From the NCBI GenBank assembly GCA_024635735.1, contig JAGXII010000206.1, forward strand, positions 1 through 16,600: 16,600 nucleotides of DNA, in the 5' to 3' direction. Position numbers and translations under genes: made by a program. The DNA is from Christiangramia sp. (GTDB lineage: Bacteria; Bacteroidota; Bacteroidia; Flavobacteriales; Flavobacteriaceae). Positions 7,867-14,860 of this stretch are shown piece after piece. The notes under the pieces were generated by a model. It ran no database searches and was not told the DNA's origin. It saw only the letters and a program-made list of their open reading frames with translations. Positions within the stretch are counted from its first letter, which is position 1. Each line of letters starts with the position of its first letter.

Positions 7867-8466
7867 TTTATCGTGAACTTTAGTATGCTCACCATTATTC
7901 CAGGCGGTAAGGATATCGGTTGCAACCGCTGCACCACTACCGCTGGCAATCGCGAACTGACTACGCCATCCCGCAAGAGTACCGGCAACATACATTCCCG
8001 GTTTTACCAGTTGATCACGATTTTTTAACTGTACTCTGTTTTTAGATAATTTTGTCTTCTCATGTGGAATGAGGTATTCCTCCAGCCCTTTTATCCTAAA
8101 AGGACTCGTATAACCAACTGCAATTACTATAGATTTGGAAGTATATTCAGATTTATTGGTAACAACGCGAAAACCATCATTTATCTCCGCAACTTCCTTC
8201 ACCTTTTCCTTTTCAATTTGCTGCAGCCCGGGATAGAGGTTTTTAAGTTGAAGGGCTCCGCTTTTCAGGATGTCTATACCTTTAGTACCCGAATCAATGC
8301 CCAAGGCATTATTGAGTAAAGCCGACTGCAAATGAGAGGTTCTTTGATGAAGGATAATTCCTGCCTTTTTATTTTTGGCAAAATCCTTCTCCAAACCAGA
8401 TCCCAGAACCAGCGCACAGGAAATCCCGGCAGCTCCACCTCCAATAATAAGAACATCGAAATCCAT
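7858..8466 (-). CDS. Short FAD-dependent oxidoreductase, thioredoxin-reductase-like
   Basis: A 202-residue flavoprotein. The N-terminal dinucleotide-binding motif is IIGGGAAGIS (residues 7-16). IVIAVGYTSP in the middle and PGMYVAGTLAGWRSQFAIASGSGAAVATDI at the end match the FAD-binding part of thioredoxin-reductase-like proteins. True thioredoxin reductases have about 310 residues, a second NAD(P)H Rossmann domain and a CxxC redox pair; all are missing here. The usual Gly-Asp that contacts FAD is AGT. Both ends of the fold are present, so it is a compact family member rather than a broken gene. It is the last gene of a minus-strand cluster, three bases after the small membrane protein. Electron donor and substrate are unknown. 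Confidence 0.82.
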   Translation of the reverse strand: MDFDVLIIGGGAAGISCALVLGSGLEKDFAKNKKAGIILHQRTSHLQSALLNNALGIDSGTKGIDILKSGALQLKNLYPGLQQIEKEKVKEVAEINDGFRVVTNKSEYTSKSIVIAVGYTSPFRIKGLEEYLIPHEKTKLSKNRVQLKNRDQLVKPGMYVAGTLAGWRSQFAIASGSGAAVATDILTAWNNGEHTKVHDKLS

Positions 8467-8469
8467 TTT

Positions 8470-8664
8470 TTAACTGGCCTTAGCGGAAATTCTTCGCGAA
8501 ACAAGCAATATTGCCATTAACGCAATTACACAAAGACTTGAGATAATCACAATAAAAGCATTGCCGCTGTCACCCTCAAATAAATTCTGAAAATCAATGG
8601 CCGTAGCGCTTATTCCTATAAAAACAAGGGCCAGAAAAATAACGGTATAAATAAAATACTTCAT
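8470..8664 (-). CDS. Small two-helix membrane protein of a flavobacterial type
   Basis: 64 residues from the ATG at 8664. Segment 1 (about 2-22, YFIYTVIFLALVFIGISAT) and segment 2 (about 37-56) span the membrane around the short polar loop DFQNLFEGDSGNAF, with a basic tail. The ATG shares one base with the stop of the marC-like gene (TGATG on the minus strand), which suggests translational coupling. A TTG one codon earlier is possible but less likely. The pattern, with a conserved-looking LFEGDS loop, recalls small membrane proteins seen in other flavobacteria; the function is unknown. Confidence 0.72.
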   Translation of the reverse strand: MKYFIYTVIFLALVFIGISATAIDFQNLFEGDSGNAFIVIISSLCVIALMAILLVSRRISAKAS

Positions 8665-9242
8665 CAAAATAAACTCTGAATATTGGCAGCGAACAATTTT
8701 ACCGATATGGCAAGTAAGATCACGCCAAAAACTTTTCTAATTACATTTATTCCCTGGCTACCAAGTATCTTTTCAATTCTTGAAGAAGACTTCAGTACCA
8801 GGAACACAAATATAATATTGATAATAATAGCAACAATGATATTTGCGGTTTCATATTCGGCCTGTAAAGAAACCAAAGAGGTCATTGTTCCGGCTCCGGC
8901 GATGAGAGGAAACGCCAATGGCACTACCGATGCGGTTTCTGGCGCATCATCTCGGTAAAGACTTATTCCCAAAATCATTTCCAGAGCAAGAAAAAACAGG
9001 ATAAAAGAACCGGCCACGGCAAAGGAATTAACATCAATTCCAATAAGGCTCAGGATCTCTTTCCCCAAAAACAGAAATACGATCATTATGATCCCGGCAA
9101 CTATAGATGCCTTTTCACTCTGGATATGACCGGTTTTCTTTCTTAGATCGATAATGATAGGAATGCTTCCTATAATATCGATTACTGCGAAAAGAACCAT
9201 CCCGGCTGTAAATATCTGCCTGAAATCAAACACTTTAAACAT
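8664..9242 (-). CDS. MarC-family (UPF0056) integral membrane protein
   Basis: A 192-residue protein with about six membrane helices. Typical MarC/YchE/YhgN features are an N-terminal FAVIDIIGSIPIII segment, SFAVAGSFILFFLALEMILG in the middle, and the family motif VPLAFPLIAGAGTMTSLVSL. MarC was once linked to multiple antibiotic resistance, but that link was withdrawn and the transported substrate is unknown. It is the first gene of a compact minus-strand cluster with the small membrane protein and the flavoprotein. The gene is complete. Confidence 0.92.
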   Translation of the reverse strand: MFKVFDFRQIFTAGMVLFAVIDIIGSIPIIIDLRKKTGHIQSEKASIVAGIIMIVFLFLGKEILSLIGIDVNSFAVAGSFILFFLALEMILGISLYRDDAPETASVVPLAFPLIAGAGTMTSLVSLQAEYETANIIVAIIINIIFVFLVLKSSSRIEKILGSQGINVIRKVFGVILLAISVKLFAANIQSLF

Positions 9243-9268
9243 AACTCCACTTCATTAAAAATTGCCGG

Positions 9269-9276
9269 CAAAAATA
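9269..9276 (-). promoter_or_regulatory. -7 promoter element of the marC-like cluster
   Basis: On the minus strand this reads TATTTTTG, an exact TAnnTTTG match, 26 bases before the ATG at 9242. It predicts a leader of about 20 bases. No well-spaced TTG element is evident upstream. Confidence 0.5.
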
Positions 9277-9365
9277 CTCTATACTTTCTGATTAGTAAAT
9301 AACCAACCAGGTTAAATTTGTGTAAATTTTTATGTCATTTTCTTCGGCAAGAGAAGCGGGCAAAT

Positions 9366-9373
9366 TATCTTTG
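9366..9373 (+). promoter_or_regulatory. -7 promoter element directly before the DUF3109 gene
   Basis: TATCTTTG is an exact TAnnTTTG match and ends four bases before the ATG at 9378. Transcription would start at or next to the start codon, giving a leaderless or nearly leaderless mRNA. No good TTG -33 element is seen. Confidence 0.6.
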
Positions 9374-9377
9374 CCGC

Positions 9378-9947
9378 ATGTTTCAAATAGGTAAGACTTT
9401 AGTTTCTGAAGAGATCATTAAAAAGGATTTTGTTTGCAATCTTTCGGCCTGCAAAGGAGCCTGCTGTATAGACGGTGAGGCCGGGGCGCCCGTAGAAGAA
9501 AGTGAAACTTCCATCATGGAAGACATCTATCCTAAGGTAAAACCATTTCTACGAAAAGAAGGAATTAAGGCAATTGAGGAACAGGGAGTTTATATAGTCA
9601 GGGAAAATGGCGAAATTGAAACTCCTCTTATCGATGGCGCCGACTGTGCTTATGTAACTTTTGATGATAAAGGAACCGCTCTATGCGGTATTGAAGAAGC
9701 TTATAATGCCAGAGAAATCGACTGGAAAAAGCCTGTTTCCTGTCATCTTTATCCGGTACGGGTGGAAGAATACACTTCATTTTCTGTGATTAATTACCAT
9801 AAATGGGAGATCTGTGATGATGCATGCAGCCTTGGCGCAGAGCTACAGGTGCCGGTTTATAAATTTGTAAAGCAGGCACTCATTAGAAAATTTGGGGAAG
9901 ACTGGTATAATGAACTTGAAAATGTGGCGACAGGTTTAAAGTCTTAG
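9378..9947 (+). CDS. DUF3109-family cysteine-rich protein
   Basis: 189 residues from the ATG at 9378. An upstream TTG in frame at 9318 is rejected because the promoter lies inside that extension. A conserved N-terminal cluster (Cys20, Cys25, Cys29, Cys30 in CNLSACKGACC) is joined by later Cys in GADCAYV, ALCGIE, VSCHLYPVR and EICDDACSLG. This resembles the YkgJ/DUF3109 group, thought to bind zinc or iron (possibly an Fe-S cluster). There is no signal peptide, so it is cytosolic. The biochemical role is unknown. Its stop overlaps the stop of the converging SARP-type gene. Confidence 0.88.
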   Translation: MFQIGKTLVSEEIIKKDFVCNLSACKGACCIDGEAGAPVEESETSIMEDIYPKVKPFLRKEGIKAIEEQGVYIVRENGEIETPLIDGADCAYVTFDDKGTALCGIEEAYNAREIDWKKPVSCHLYPVRVEEYTSFSVINYHKWEICDDACSLGAELQVPVYKFVKQALIRKFGEDWYNELENVATGLKS

Positions 9948-12091
9948 ACGCCCCAGGATCTTCTGGCCTTTTCTTTAATCTCATTAAATTCTGAATTTTC
10001 TTCTAAGACCAGAAACTCTTTTTTGAAGAAATTGAAAAGTGCCAGAGAATTCCAGTAATTCCAATTCGTGAGCTTTTGCATTTCTATTAAAGTCTTATCC
10101 AGATCATTAAGGAGACAATAACCCATAGCACTGCCAAAGTGATCACCTTGTTGATGAAATTCTTTTTGCATTTTCTCGAATTTCCTGTGATCGCCTTTTT
10201 TGTACCATATCATTGCAAGAATATTGTCAACGGCATTCCCTGCCCAGTCCACGACCAGACCATTCAGAATAACTTCAGCTTTATCAAATTCACCAATATG
10301 GTATAATCCCAAAGCTTCATAAAAGTAACTGGTAGTCCAGTCGGGATTTATGACCTGGATTTGCTGTGCCTGCCTTATTGCCGCATCATAATCTCCATTA
10401 CTAAGATAGGATAGGGAAAGATTGCTAATTGCTTCCGGTGAAAGAGGATTCAATTCTACAGCTTTCCTGGAGTTGAAGAGCGCATTTTCAGAATCACCCG
10501 TAACATTCGAGAACCATCCTATCCAGTTAAAGGCATCAGAATAGCTGGGTCTGCGCAACGTAGCATCCTTTAATTTACCGATTGCTCTGGCTACCTCACG
10601 CTTATCTGCCAGGAGAAGACCCAGGGTAGCATGAGTTTCAGCGAGATCGGGATCAAGCTTATATGCTTTGTTCACAGCAATTTCAGCCTCCTCAATAACC
10701 TCATCATGGGGAATATAACCGTAATCCTGAAGGTGGATAAGAGAATCTGCCAGACCAACCCAGGCTAAAGCATAATTATTATCTTCATCAAGAGCCTTTC
10801 TAAATAGATCAATGGCTTTACGAAGCCCTTTCTCTGTTCTTTGATCAAAATACCATCTTGCCTGAGCATGTAAACAATAAGATTCCATATTTTCTGCAGG
10901 AGTATTTTTTACCGGCTGCTTTTTATTCAGATCGAACTTGATACGCATGGAATCAGTAATCTTATTGGTAATCTCCCCCTGAATTTTAAAAATGTTCCTG
11001 ACGTTTAATTGTTGAAGATAAGTCTCTGCCCAAACCTGCCTGTCTTCTTCAGCATCAATTAACCTGACATTTACCTTGATATTATTGGCCATCTCTATAA
11101 CCTCTCCGGTTAGTATCCAGTTTATATTTAATCGGCTGGCGATCTCAGGTGCCGTATTATTAGTTCCTCTATACCCAAGCACAGAGGTCCTCGATATCAC
11201 ATGAAGGCCTGAAAAACCTGAAAGTTTGGTAAGAATATCACTATGAATTGCCTTAGTAAGTGTAGGGGTTTTCTCCAATCCACAACTGTCAAAAGGTAAA
11301 ACCGCGATTCGATTTCCCTCACTTTTTTTCGAGGGTACCTCCCCAAATATTTTACTATTTCCAGACTGGTTAGAATTTCGAATTTCCTTTATTTTCTGGG
11401 TGAATTCCGCAGATGGTTCTTCTTCAAATTCAGCTATATAATTCTGGCAGAATTCCCTGTAAATATTTTGCGCCATTTGATTTTCTCCCTGCGAAACCAA
11501 AGCATTTATCCATTCAATACAATCTGATTCCTCAGGCAAATTAAACTCCATGGATTTTCGTGCATAAACTTCCAGTTCCCTGGAATTTCCTGTGCTGATC
11601 AATTCTTTTATATGTTTTGACACGAATCTTCCCGCCTTATCCTTCAGACGCTGGCGTTCATTTTCAAGCCAGAATTCAAATTCTGCCGATGTTTGAGAAA
11701 CATAAAAACCTTTAAGCAAATCTCCCCGATAAAGATCCAGAGCAGTATTGATCCTGTTTTCCTTTAAGTAATCCTCAAAAAGACTCACATCACAATCAAA
11801 CAAATCGCTGTTAATCTGGATCTCTTCTCCACCGCGATTTAAAACAGAATCATTCCCGAAGGTCTTTCTTATATGATACAAAATGTTACTTAGAGAATTC
11901 CGGGCATTTTTTTGACCCATATCTGGCCAGAAAAGTGGAAGCAAACTGTCTCTTCTATGAAATCCAAATGGCCTTTTTAACAGCAGATATACAAGCAAAG
12001 CCAGTCGCTTGGGACCGGTGAGAAAAGACTGTTCCAATTCCCCGTCCGGCTTCCTTATTTCGGCGGGACCTAATATGTTCACCTGTATCAT
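9944..12091 (-). CDS. SARP-type regulator with BTAD, TolB-like and TPR domains
   Basis: A 715-residue protein from the ATG at 12091; the frame also opens one TTG codon earlier. Residues about 1-96 form an OmpR-like winged helix of the SARP/AfsR kind (VNILGPAEI, KRLALLVYLLL, RRDSLLPLFWPDM, ARNSLSNILYHIRKTFG). About 97-240 form a bacterial transcriptional activation domain (BTAD; DVSLFEDYL, ALDLYRGDLLKGFYV, WLENERQRL). About 261-390 form a TolB-like/FlgO-like domain (NRIAVLPFDSCG, HSDILTKLSGFSGLHVISRTSV, WILTGEVIEMANNIKVNVRLID, QVWAETY). About 404-690 are TPR-like helices (ALAWVGLADS, AETHATLGLLLADK, AISNLSLSYLSNGDYDAAI). No signal peptide or membrane helix is seen, so it acts in the cytosol as a DNA-binding regulator that presumably senses a ligand or partner. 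It diverges from the two lipoprotein genes across 136 bases, making them its likeliest targets. Confidence 0.88.
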   Translation of the reverse strand: MIQVNILGPAEIRKPDGELEQSFLTGPKRLALLVYLLLKRPFGFHRRDSLLPLFWPDMGQKNARNSLSNILYHIRKTFGNDSVLNRGGEEIQINSDLFDCDVSLFEDYLKENRINTALDLYRGDLLKGFYVSQTSAEFEFWLENERQRLKDKAGRFVSKHIKELISTGNSRELEVYARKSMEFNLPEESDCIEWINALVSQGENQMAQNIYREFCQNYIAEFEEEPSAEFTQKIKEIRNSNQSGNSKIFGEVPSKKSEGNRIAVLPFDSCGLEKTPTLTKAIHSDILTKLSGFSGLHVISRTSVLGYRGTNNTAPEIASRLNINWILTGEVIEMANNIKVNVRLIDAEEDRQVWAETYLQQLNVRNIFKIQGEITNKITDSMRIKFDLNKKQPVKNTPAENMESYCLHAQARWYFDQRTEKGLRKAIDLFRKALDEDNNYALAWVGLADSLIHLQDYGYIPHDEVIEEAEIAVNKAYKLDPDLAETHATLGLLLADKREVARAIGKLKDATLRRPSYSDAFNWIGWFSNVTGDSENALFNSRKAVELNPLSPEAISNLSLSYLSNGDYDAAIRQAQQIQVINPDWTTSYFYEALGLYHIGEFDKAEVILNGLVVDWAGNAVDNILAMIWYKKGDHRKFEKMQKEFHQQGDHFGSAMGYCLLNDLDKTLIEMQKLTNWNYWNSLALFNFFKKEFLVLEENSEFNEIKEKARRSWGV

Positions 12092-12108
12092 CAAGCTGAA
12101 TTTTAGTC

Positions 12109-12128
12109 TCTTAGATTCCTATCTAAGA
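12109..12128. promoter_or_regulatory. Inverted repeat in the divergent promoter region
   Basis: TCTTAGAT (12109-12116) and ATCTAAGA (12121-12128) are a perfect 8-bp inverted repeat around TCCT, 18 bases before the regulator's ATG. It overlaps a weak minus-strand -7 candidate (TATCTTAG, 12130-12123). It could be an operator for self-regulation or a leader hairpin. Confidence 0.5.
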
Positions 12129-12167
12129 TACAAAACAGAATTAACTATGAGCCGCCTCTAATTTAGC

Positions 12168-12218
12168 TGAAAAAGGATCTTGAAAAAGATGAAAAACTTC
12201 AAAAACTCTAACTAAAAA
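12168..12218 (+). promoter_or_regulatory. Array of A-tract heptamers upstream of the lipoprotein pair
   Basis: Five exact A5 tracts start at 12170, 12183, 12192, 12201 and 12214, a mean spacing of 11.0 bases. Three sit in an identical TGAAAAA heptamer (12168, 12181, 12190); the others are TCAAAAA (12199) and CTAAAAA (12212). The array ends nine bases before the ATG at 12228. It could be a direct-repeat binding site for the neighbouring SARP-type regulator or an intrinsically bent segment. Confidence 0.45.
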
Positions 12219-12227
12219 TCAGAAATT

Positions 12228-13226
12228 ATGAAAACTATTAATTATCCAATTATTTTATGGCTTTGCAGAATTTTTTGTGGCGAAATTCTAATTTTCGCTT
12301 TGGCGGCCTGTGATCAGGAGAGCCTTCCAGACCTCAACGAAAGTGATCTTAACATTAATATCTCAGGAGAAAGTCAGGGCGTTGACAATTCAAAAAAAGT
12401 AATTATCAGAAGTGAAGGAATGAGCTTCACGGCTCCGGAAGAAATCAAATCTGGCTGGAACACTTTCCGATACGAAAATGGTACCGGAAACCCACATTTT
12501 TTTGTAATTGAAAAACTTCCCGAAGGAAAAACGGTTGAGGATAGTAAAGCGGAAGTTGTACCTGTTTTTCAGGAAGGCATGGATCTTATCGGAGCCGGTC
12601 AGCCGGAAGAAGCTCTGGCCGTGTTTTATTCATTACCAGCCTGGTACTGGCAAGTGGTTTTACAGGGAGGCCCGGGACTGGTATCTCCGGGACATGCGGC
12701 TGAATCTACCGTTTATATGACTCCGGGGAATTATGCAATAGAATGTTATGTGAAGACCGGTAACGGAGTATTCCATTCTTCGATAGGAATGATTGAAGGC
12801 ATTCACGTAAATGATGAAATTTCAAAAATCAAAGAGCCTAAATCTACGCTGGACATAAGCATCTCAAGTACTTCTGGAATTCAGATTAAAAGCAAGATAA
12901 GGCCCGGCCAGCATGTGGTTTCAGTATATTTTGAAGATCAGGTATTTCATGAACATTTTTTAGGCCATGACGTCCACCTGGTAAAATTATCCCCTGATGC
13001 AGATATTGATGCACTGAATGCATGGATGAACTGGTCTGACCCCAATCAATTCAAAACTCCCACACCAGAAGGAGTGGAATTTTTAGGAGGATTGCAGGAA
13101 TTACCTGCAGGAGATACAGGTTATTTTACAGGCATTTTAAAACCGGGCACTTATGCCTTTATATCTGAAGTGCCAGATCCAATGAGCAAGAACATGTTTA
13201 AAATCTTCGAAGTCCCTCAACAATAA
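12228..13226 (+). CDS. Lipoprotein with two cupredoxin-like domains (copy A)
   Basis: A 332-residue lipoprotein. The signal ends in lipobox L25-A-A-C28, so it is membrane-anchored on the periplasmic or outer side. Residues about 57-195 form a beta-rich, cupredoxin-like domain: YENGTGNPHFFVIEKLP, a helical insert, GGPGLVSPG, MTPGNYAIECYVK, then GVFHSSIGM. His90, Cys173, His183 and Met188 (C-x9-H-x4-M) imitate the order of type 1 copper ligands. Residues about 205-330 repeat the layout (FLGHDVHLVKL, EFLGGLQELPAGDTGYF, LKPGTYAFISEVPDP, SKNM) but lack the Cys and second His. The next gene is a close paralog 27 bases downstream. Copper binding or electron transfer is inference; the domain could also be structural. 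No named family is recognised with certainty. Confidence 0.8.
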   Translation: MKTINYPIILWLCRIFCGEILIFALAACDQESLPDLNESDLNINISGESQGVDNSKKVIIRSEGMSFTAPEEIKSGWNTFRYENGTGNPHFFVIEKLPEGKTVEDSKAEVVPVFQEGMDLIGAGQPEEALAVFYSLPAWYWQVVLQGGPGLVSPGHAAESTVYMTPGNYAIECYVKTGNGVFHSSIGMIEGIHVNDEISKIKEPKSTLDISISSTSGIQIKSKIRPGQHVVSVYFEDQVFHEHFLGHDVHLVKLSPDADIDALNAWMNWSDPNQFKTPTPEGVEFLGGLQELPAGDTGYFTGILKPGTYAFISEVPDPMSKNMFKIFEVPQQ

Positions 13227-13253
13227 TTCAACTAACCCATAAAACTTTTAATT

Positions 13254-14249
13254 ATGAAGATCATAAAATCCTTATTAACCAGCCTATTCTCAATTATTTT
13301 TCTTTTAAGCCTTGGCTGTAAAAATAACAATCAAATTAGTGATGAAGCCATTAGCCATCAGGACTATAAAAAAGAAACAACAATAACCACAATTGAGGAA
13401 CCCGGGATTACCATCATTTCAAGGGGAATGAACTTTGAACTCCCTAAAAAGATCAAATCTGGCTGGCAAAAATTAAATTATGAAAATCGTTCAGGAGACA
13501 CCCATTTTTTAGTTCTTGAAAAATTACCTGCAGGCAAACATATCGCAGACTCAAAAAAAGAAGTGGTTCCTGTTTTCCTGGATGCCATGAATTTGATAAA
13601 CATAGGCAATACCGAACAGGGCTTTAAAAAATTTAAGGAATTACCGGAATGGTTCTTCAATATGAAATTTCTCGGCGGTGTAGGACTGGTCTCCCCGGGT
13701 AACACCGCACAAACGACGCTGAACCTGGAACCAGGAAATTACCTGGTGGAGTGTTATGTGAAAATGCCTGACGGTATCTTCCATTCGGCGATGGGAATGC
13801 TTGAAGAAATAGAGGTTTTACCGGCAAAAACCAATGTTAAAGAACCACAAGCTGAAAACGTAATCAATATTTCTACAGAGGGAGGGATTGTTTTGGAAAA
13901 TGACCCGGAGACTGGTCAACAAAGATTTAAAGTGAAATTTTTAGATCAGAAAGCCTATGCGAATTTTGTGGGGCATGATGTAAATCTTGTGAGATATCAA
14001 TCTGATCAGGATTTAAAAGCCCTTAATGACTGGGTGAACTGGGTGGGAATTAATTCCTTTATTTCTCCTTCCCCGAAAAATATAGAATTTCTGGGTGGAG
14101 TTCAGGAAATGCCGGCAGGATCAGTCGCTTACTTTTCAGCAGATCTTATTCCCGGCAAATATGCTTTGGTTGCAGAAATCCCGGACCCAAAATCTAAAAA
14201 TATGCTAAAGACTTTTTCCGTTCCCCAAAAAGATAATTCCTCTAAATAA
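13254..14249 (+). CDS. Lipoprotein with two cupredoxin-like domains (copy B)
   Basis: A 331-residue paralog of the preceding gene, aligning along its whole length with shared blocks (IKSGW, EVVPVF, GLVSPG, PGNY, ECYVK, FHS, GHDV, EFLGG, PDP, SKNM). Lipobox is L19-S-L-G-C22. The first domain keeps His84, Cys167, His177 and Met182 at the same spacing as copy A, while the linker after the lipid anchor differs in sequence. The second domain again lacks the Cys and second His (VAEIPDPKSKNM aligns with VECYVK...GM). The 27-base gap and absence of a terminator between the two suggest one transcript. No terminator is evident directly after the stop; the next strong one is about 350 bases downstream. 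Confidence 0.8.
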   Translation: MKIIKSLLTSLFSIIFLLSLGCKNNNQISDEAISHQDYKKETTITTIEEPGITIISRGMNFELPKKIKSGWQKLNYENRSGDTHFLVLEKLPAGKHIADSKKEVVPVFLDAMNLINIGNTEQGFKKFKELPEWFFNMKFLGGVGLVSPGNTAQTTLNLEPGNYLVECYVKMPDGIFHSAMGMLEEIEVLPAKTNVKEPQAENVINISTEGGIVLENDPETGQQRFKVKFLDQKAYANFVGHDVNLVRYQSDQDLKALNDWVNWVGINSFISPSPKNIEFLGGVQEMPAGSVAYFSADLIPGKYALVAEIPDPKSKNMLKTFSVPQKDNSSK

Positions 14250-14597
14250 AAAAGTTGAGACTGTCCTTGCAGATGATTTTTTTGCGTGATAGTTGTTTAG
14301 ATACTTTTCAATTTAAAAATTGGATTATCTATTCAATTTTCACATTTCTATAAGAAAATAATACTAATTAAAACGTATATTTATAGACCTCGAAAAACCG
14401 AAGTTTATAAACTTCACTACTTTCCTACGAATTCCCCCCATTTTAATTGAATCAACTTTTCGCGAGGAGCGAATTTTAATAATTGATCGTTTAAATATTT
14501 AGAATAAAACAGAGCGAGAAGAATTCTTATACGGATTTTGATCATCCGAAATTTTTCATAGGTGGACCAACCAAAAAATTAGGTAATTCTGTTTTCT

Positions 14598-14629
14598 GAA
14601 AAACCAGTGATTTTGATCGCTGGTTTTTC
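14598..14629. terminator. Strong terminator-like hairpin, both strands
   Basis: CCAGTGAT (14604-14611) pairs with ATCGCTGG (14616-14623) around TTTG, with one T-G pair. It is extended by five A-T pairs and a G-C pair to a 14-bp stem. T-rich on the plus side and A-rich on the other, it could end transcripts from both directions. The nearest plus-strand gene ends 349 bases upstream. Confidence 0.8.
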
Positions 14630-14796
14630 TAATTTAAGAGTAAATTATTCAGGCACTTTTATTCAGAAATATGCCATTTTTAAACGATTTTTCGGCATTT
14701 ATACAGCCAGATGAGCCATTCGGAAAACCAGGATAATTGTATTTGGTGATAAAATTATTAACAATTTATAAATATTTTGTTTTTCAGTTATTTAAA

Positions 14797-14860
14797 AACA
14801 CCATTTAACAAAACACTATTAAAACAAAAGATTTATTGTGTTGAAAACTTTGTTGAAAAC
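14797..14860 (+). repeat. Direct and inverted repeats upstream of nrdB
   Basis: GTTGAAAAC occurs at 14840-14848 and 14852-14860. AACACCATTTAA (14797) and AACACTATTAAA (14812) are similar units 15 bases apart. AACACTAT (14812-14819) and ATTGTGTT (14835-14842) form a 7-of-8 inverted repeat. They may be binding sites for a regulator of ribonucleotide reductase, but a canonical NrdR box pair is not seen. Confidence 0.4.

Noticed and set aside
9318..9377. N-terminal extension of the DUF3109 protein from a TTG
   Set aside because: An exact -7 promoter element lies inside the extension, and the ATG at 9378 starts the conserved part.
14253..14275. Possible IS end: the GTTGAGACTGTCC stretch recalls Bacteroidota IS inverted repeats
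   Set aside because: No matching opposite end, target duplication or transposase remnant was found in the window.
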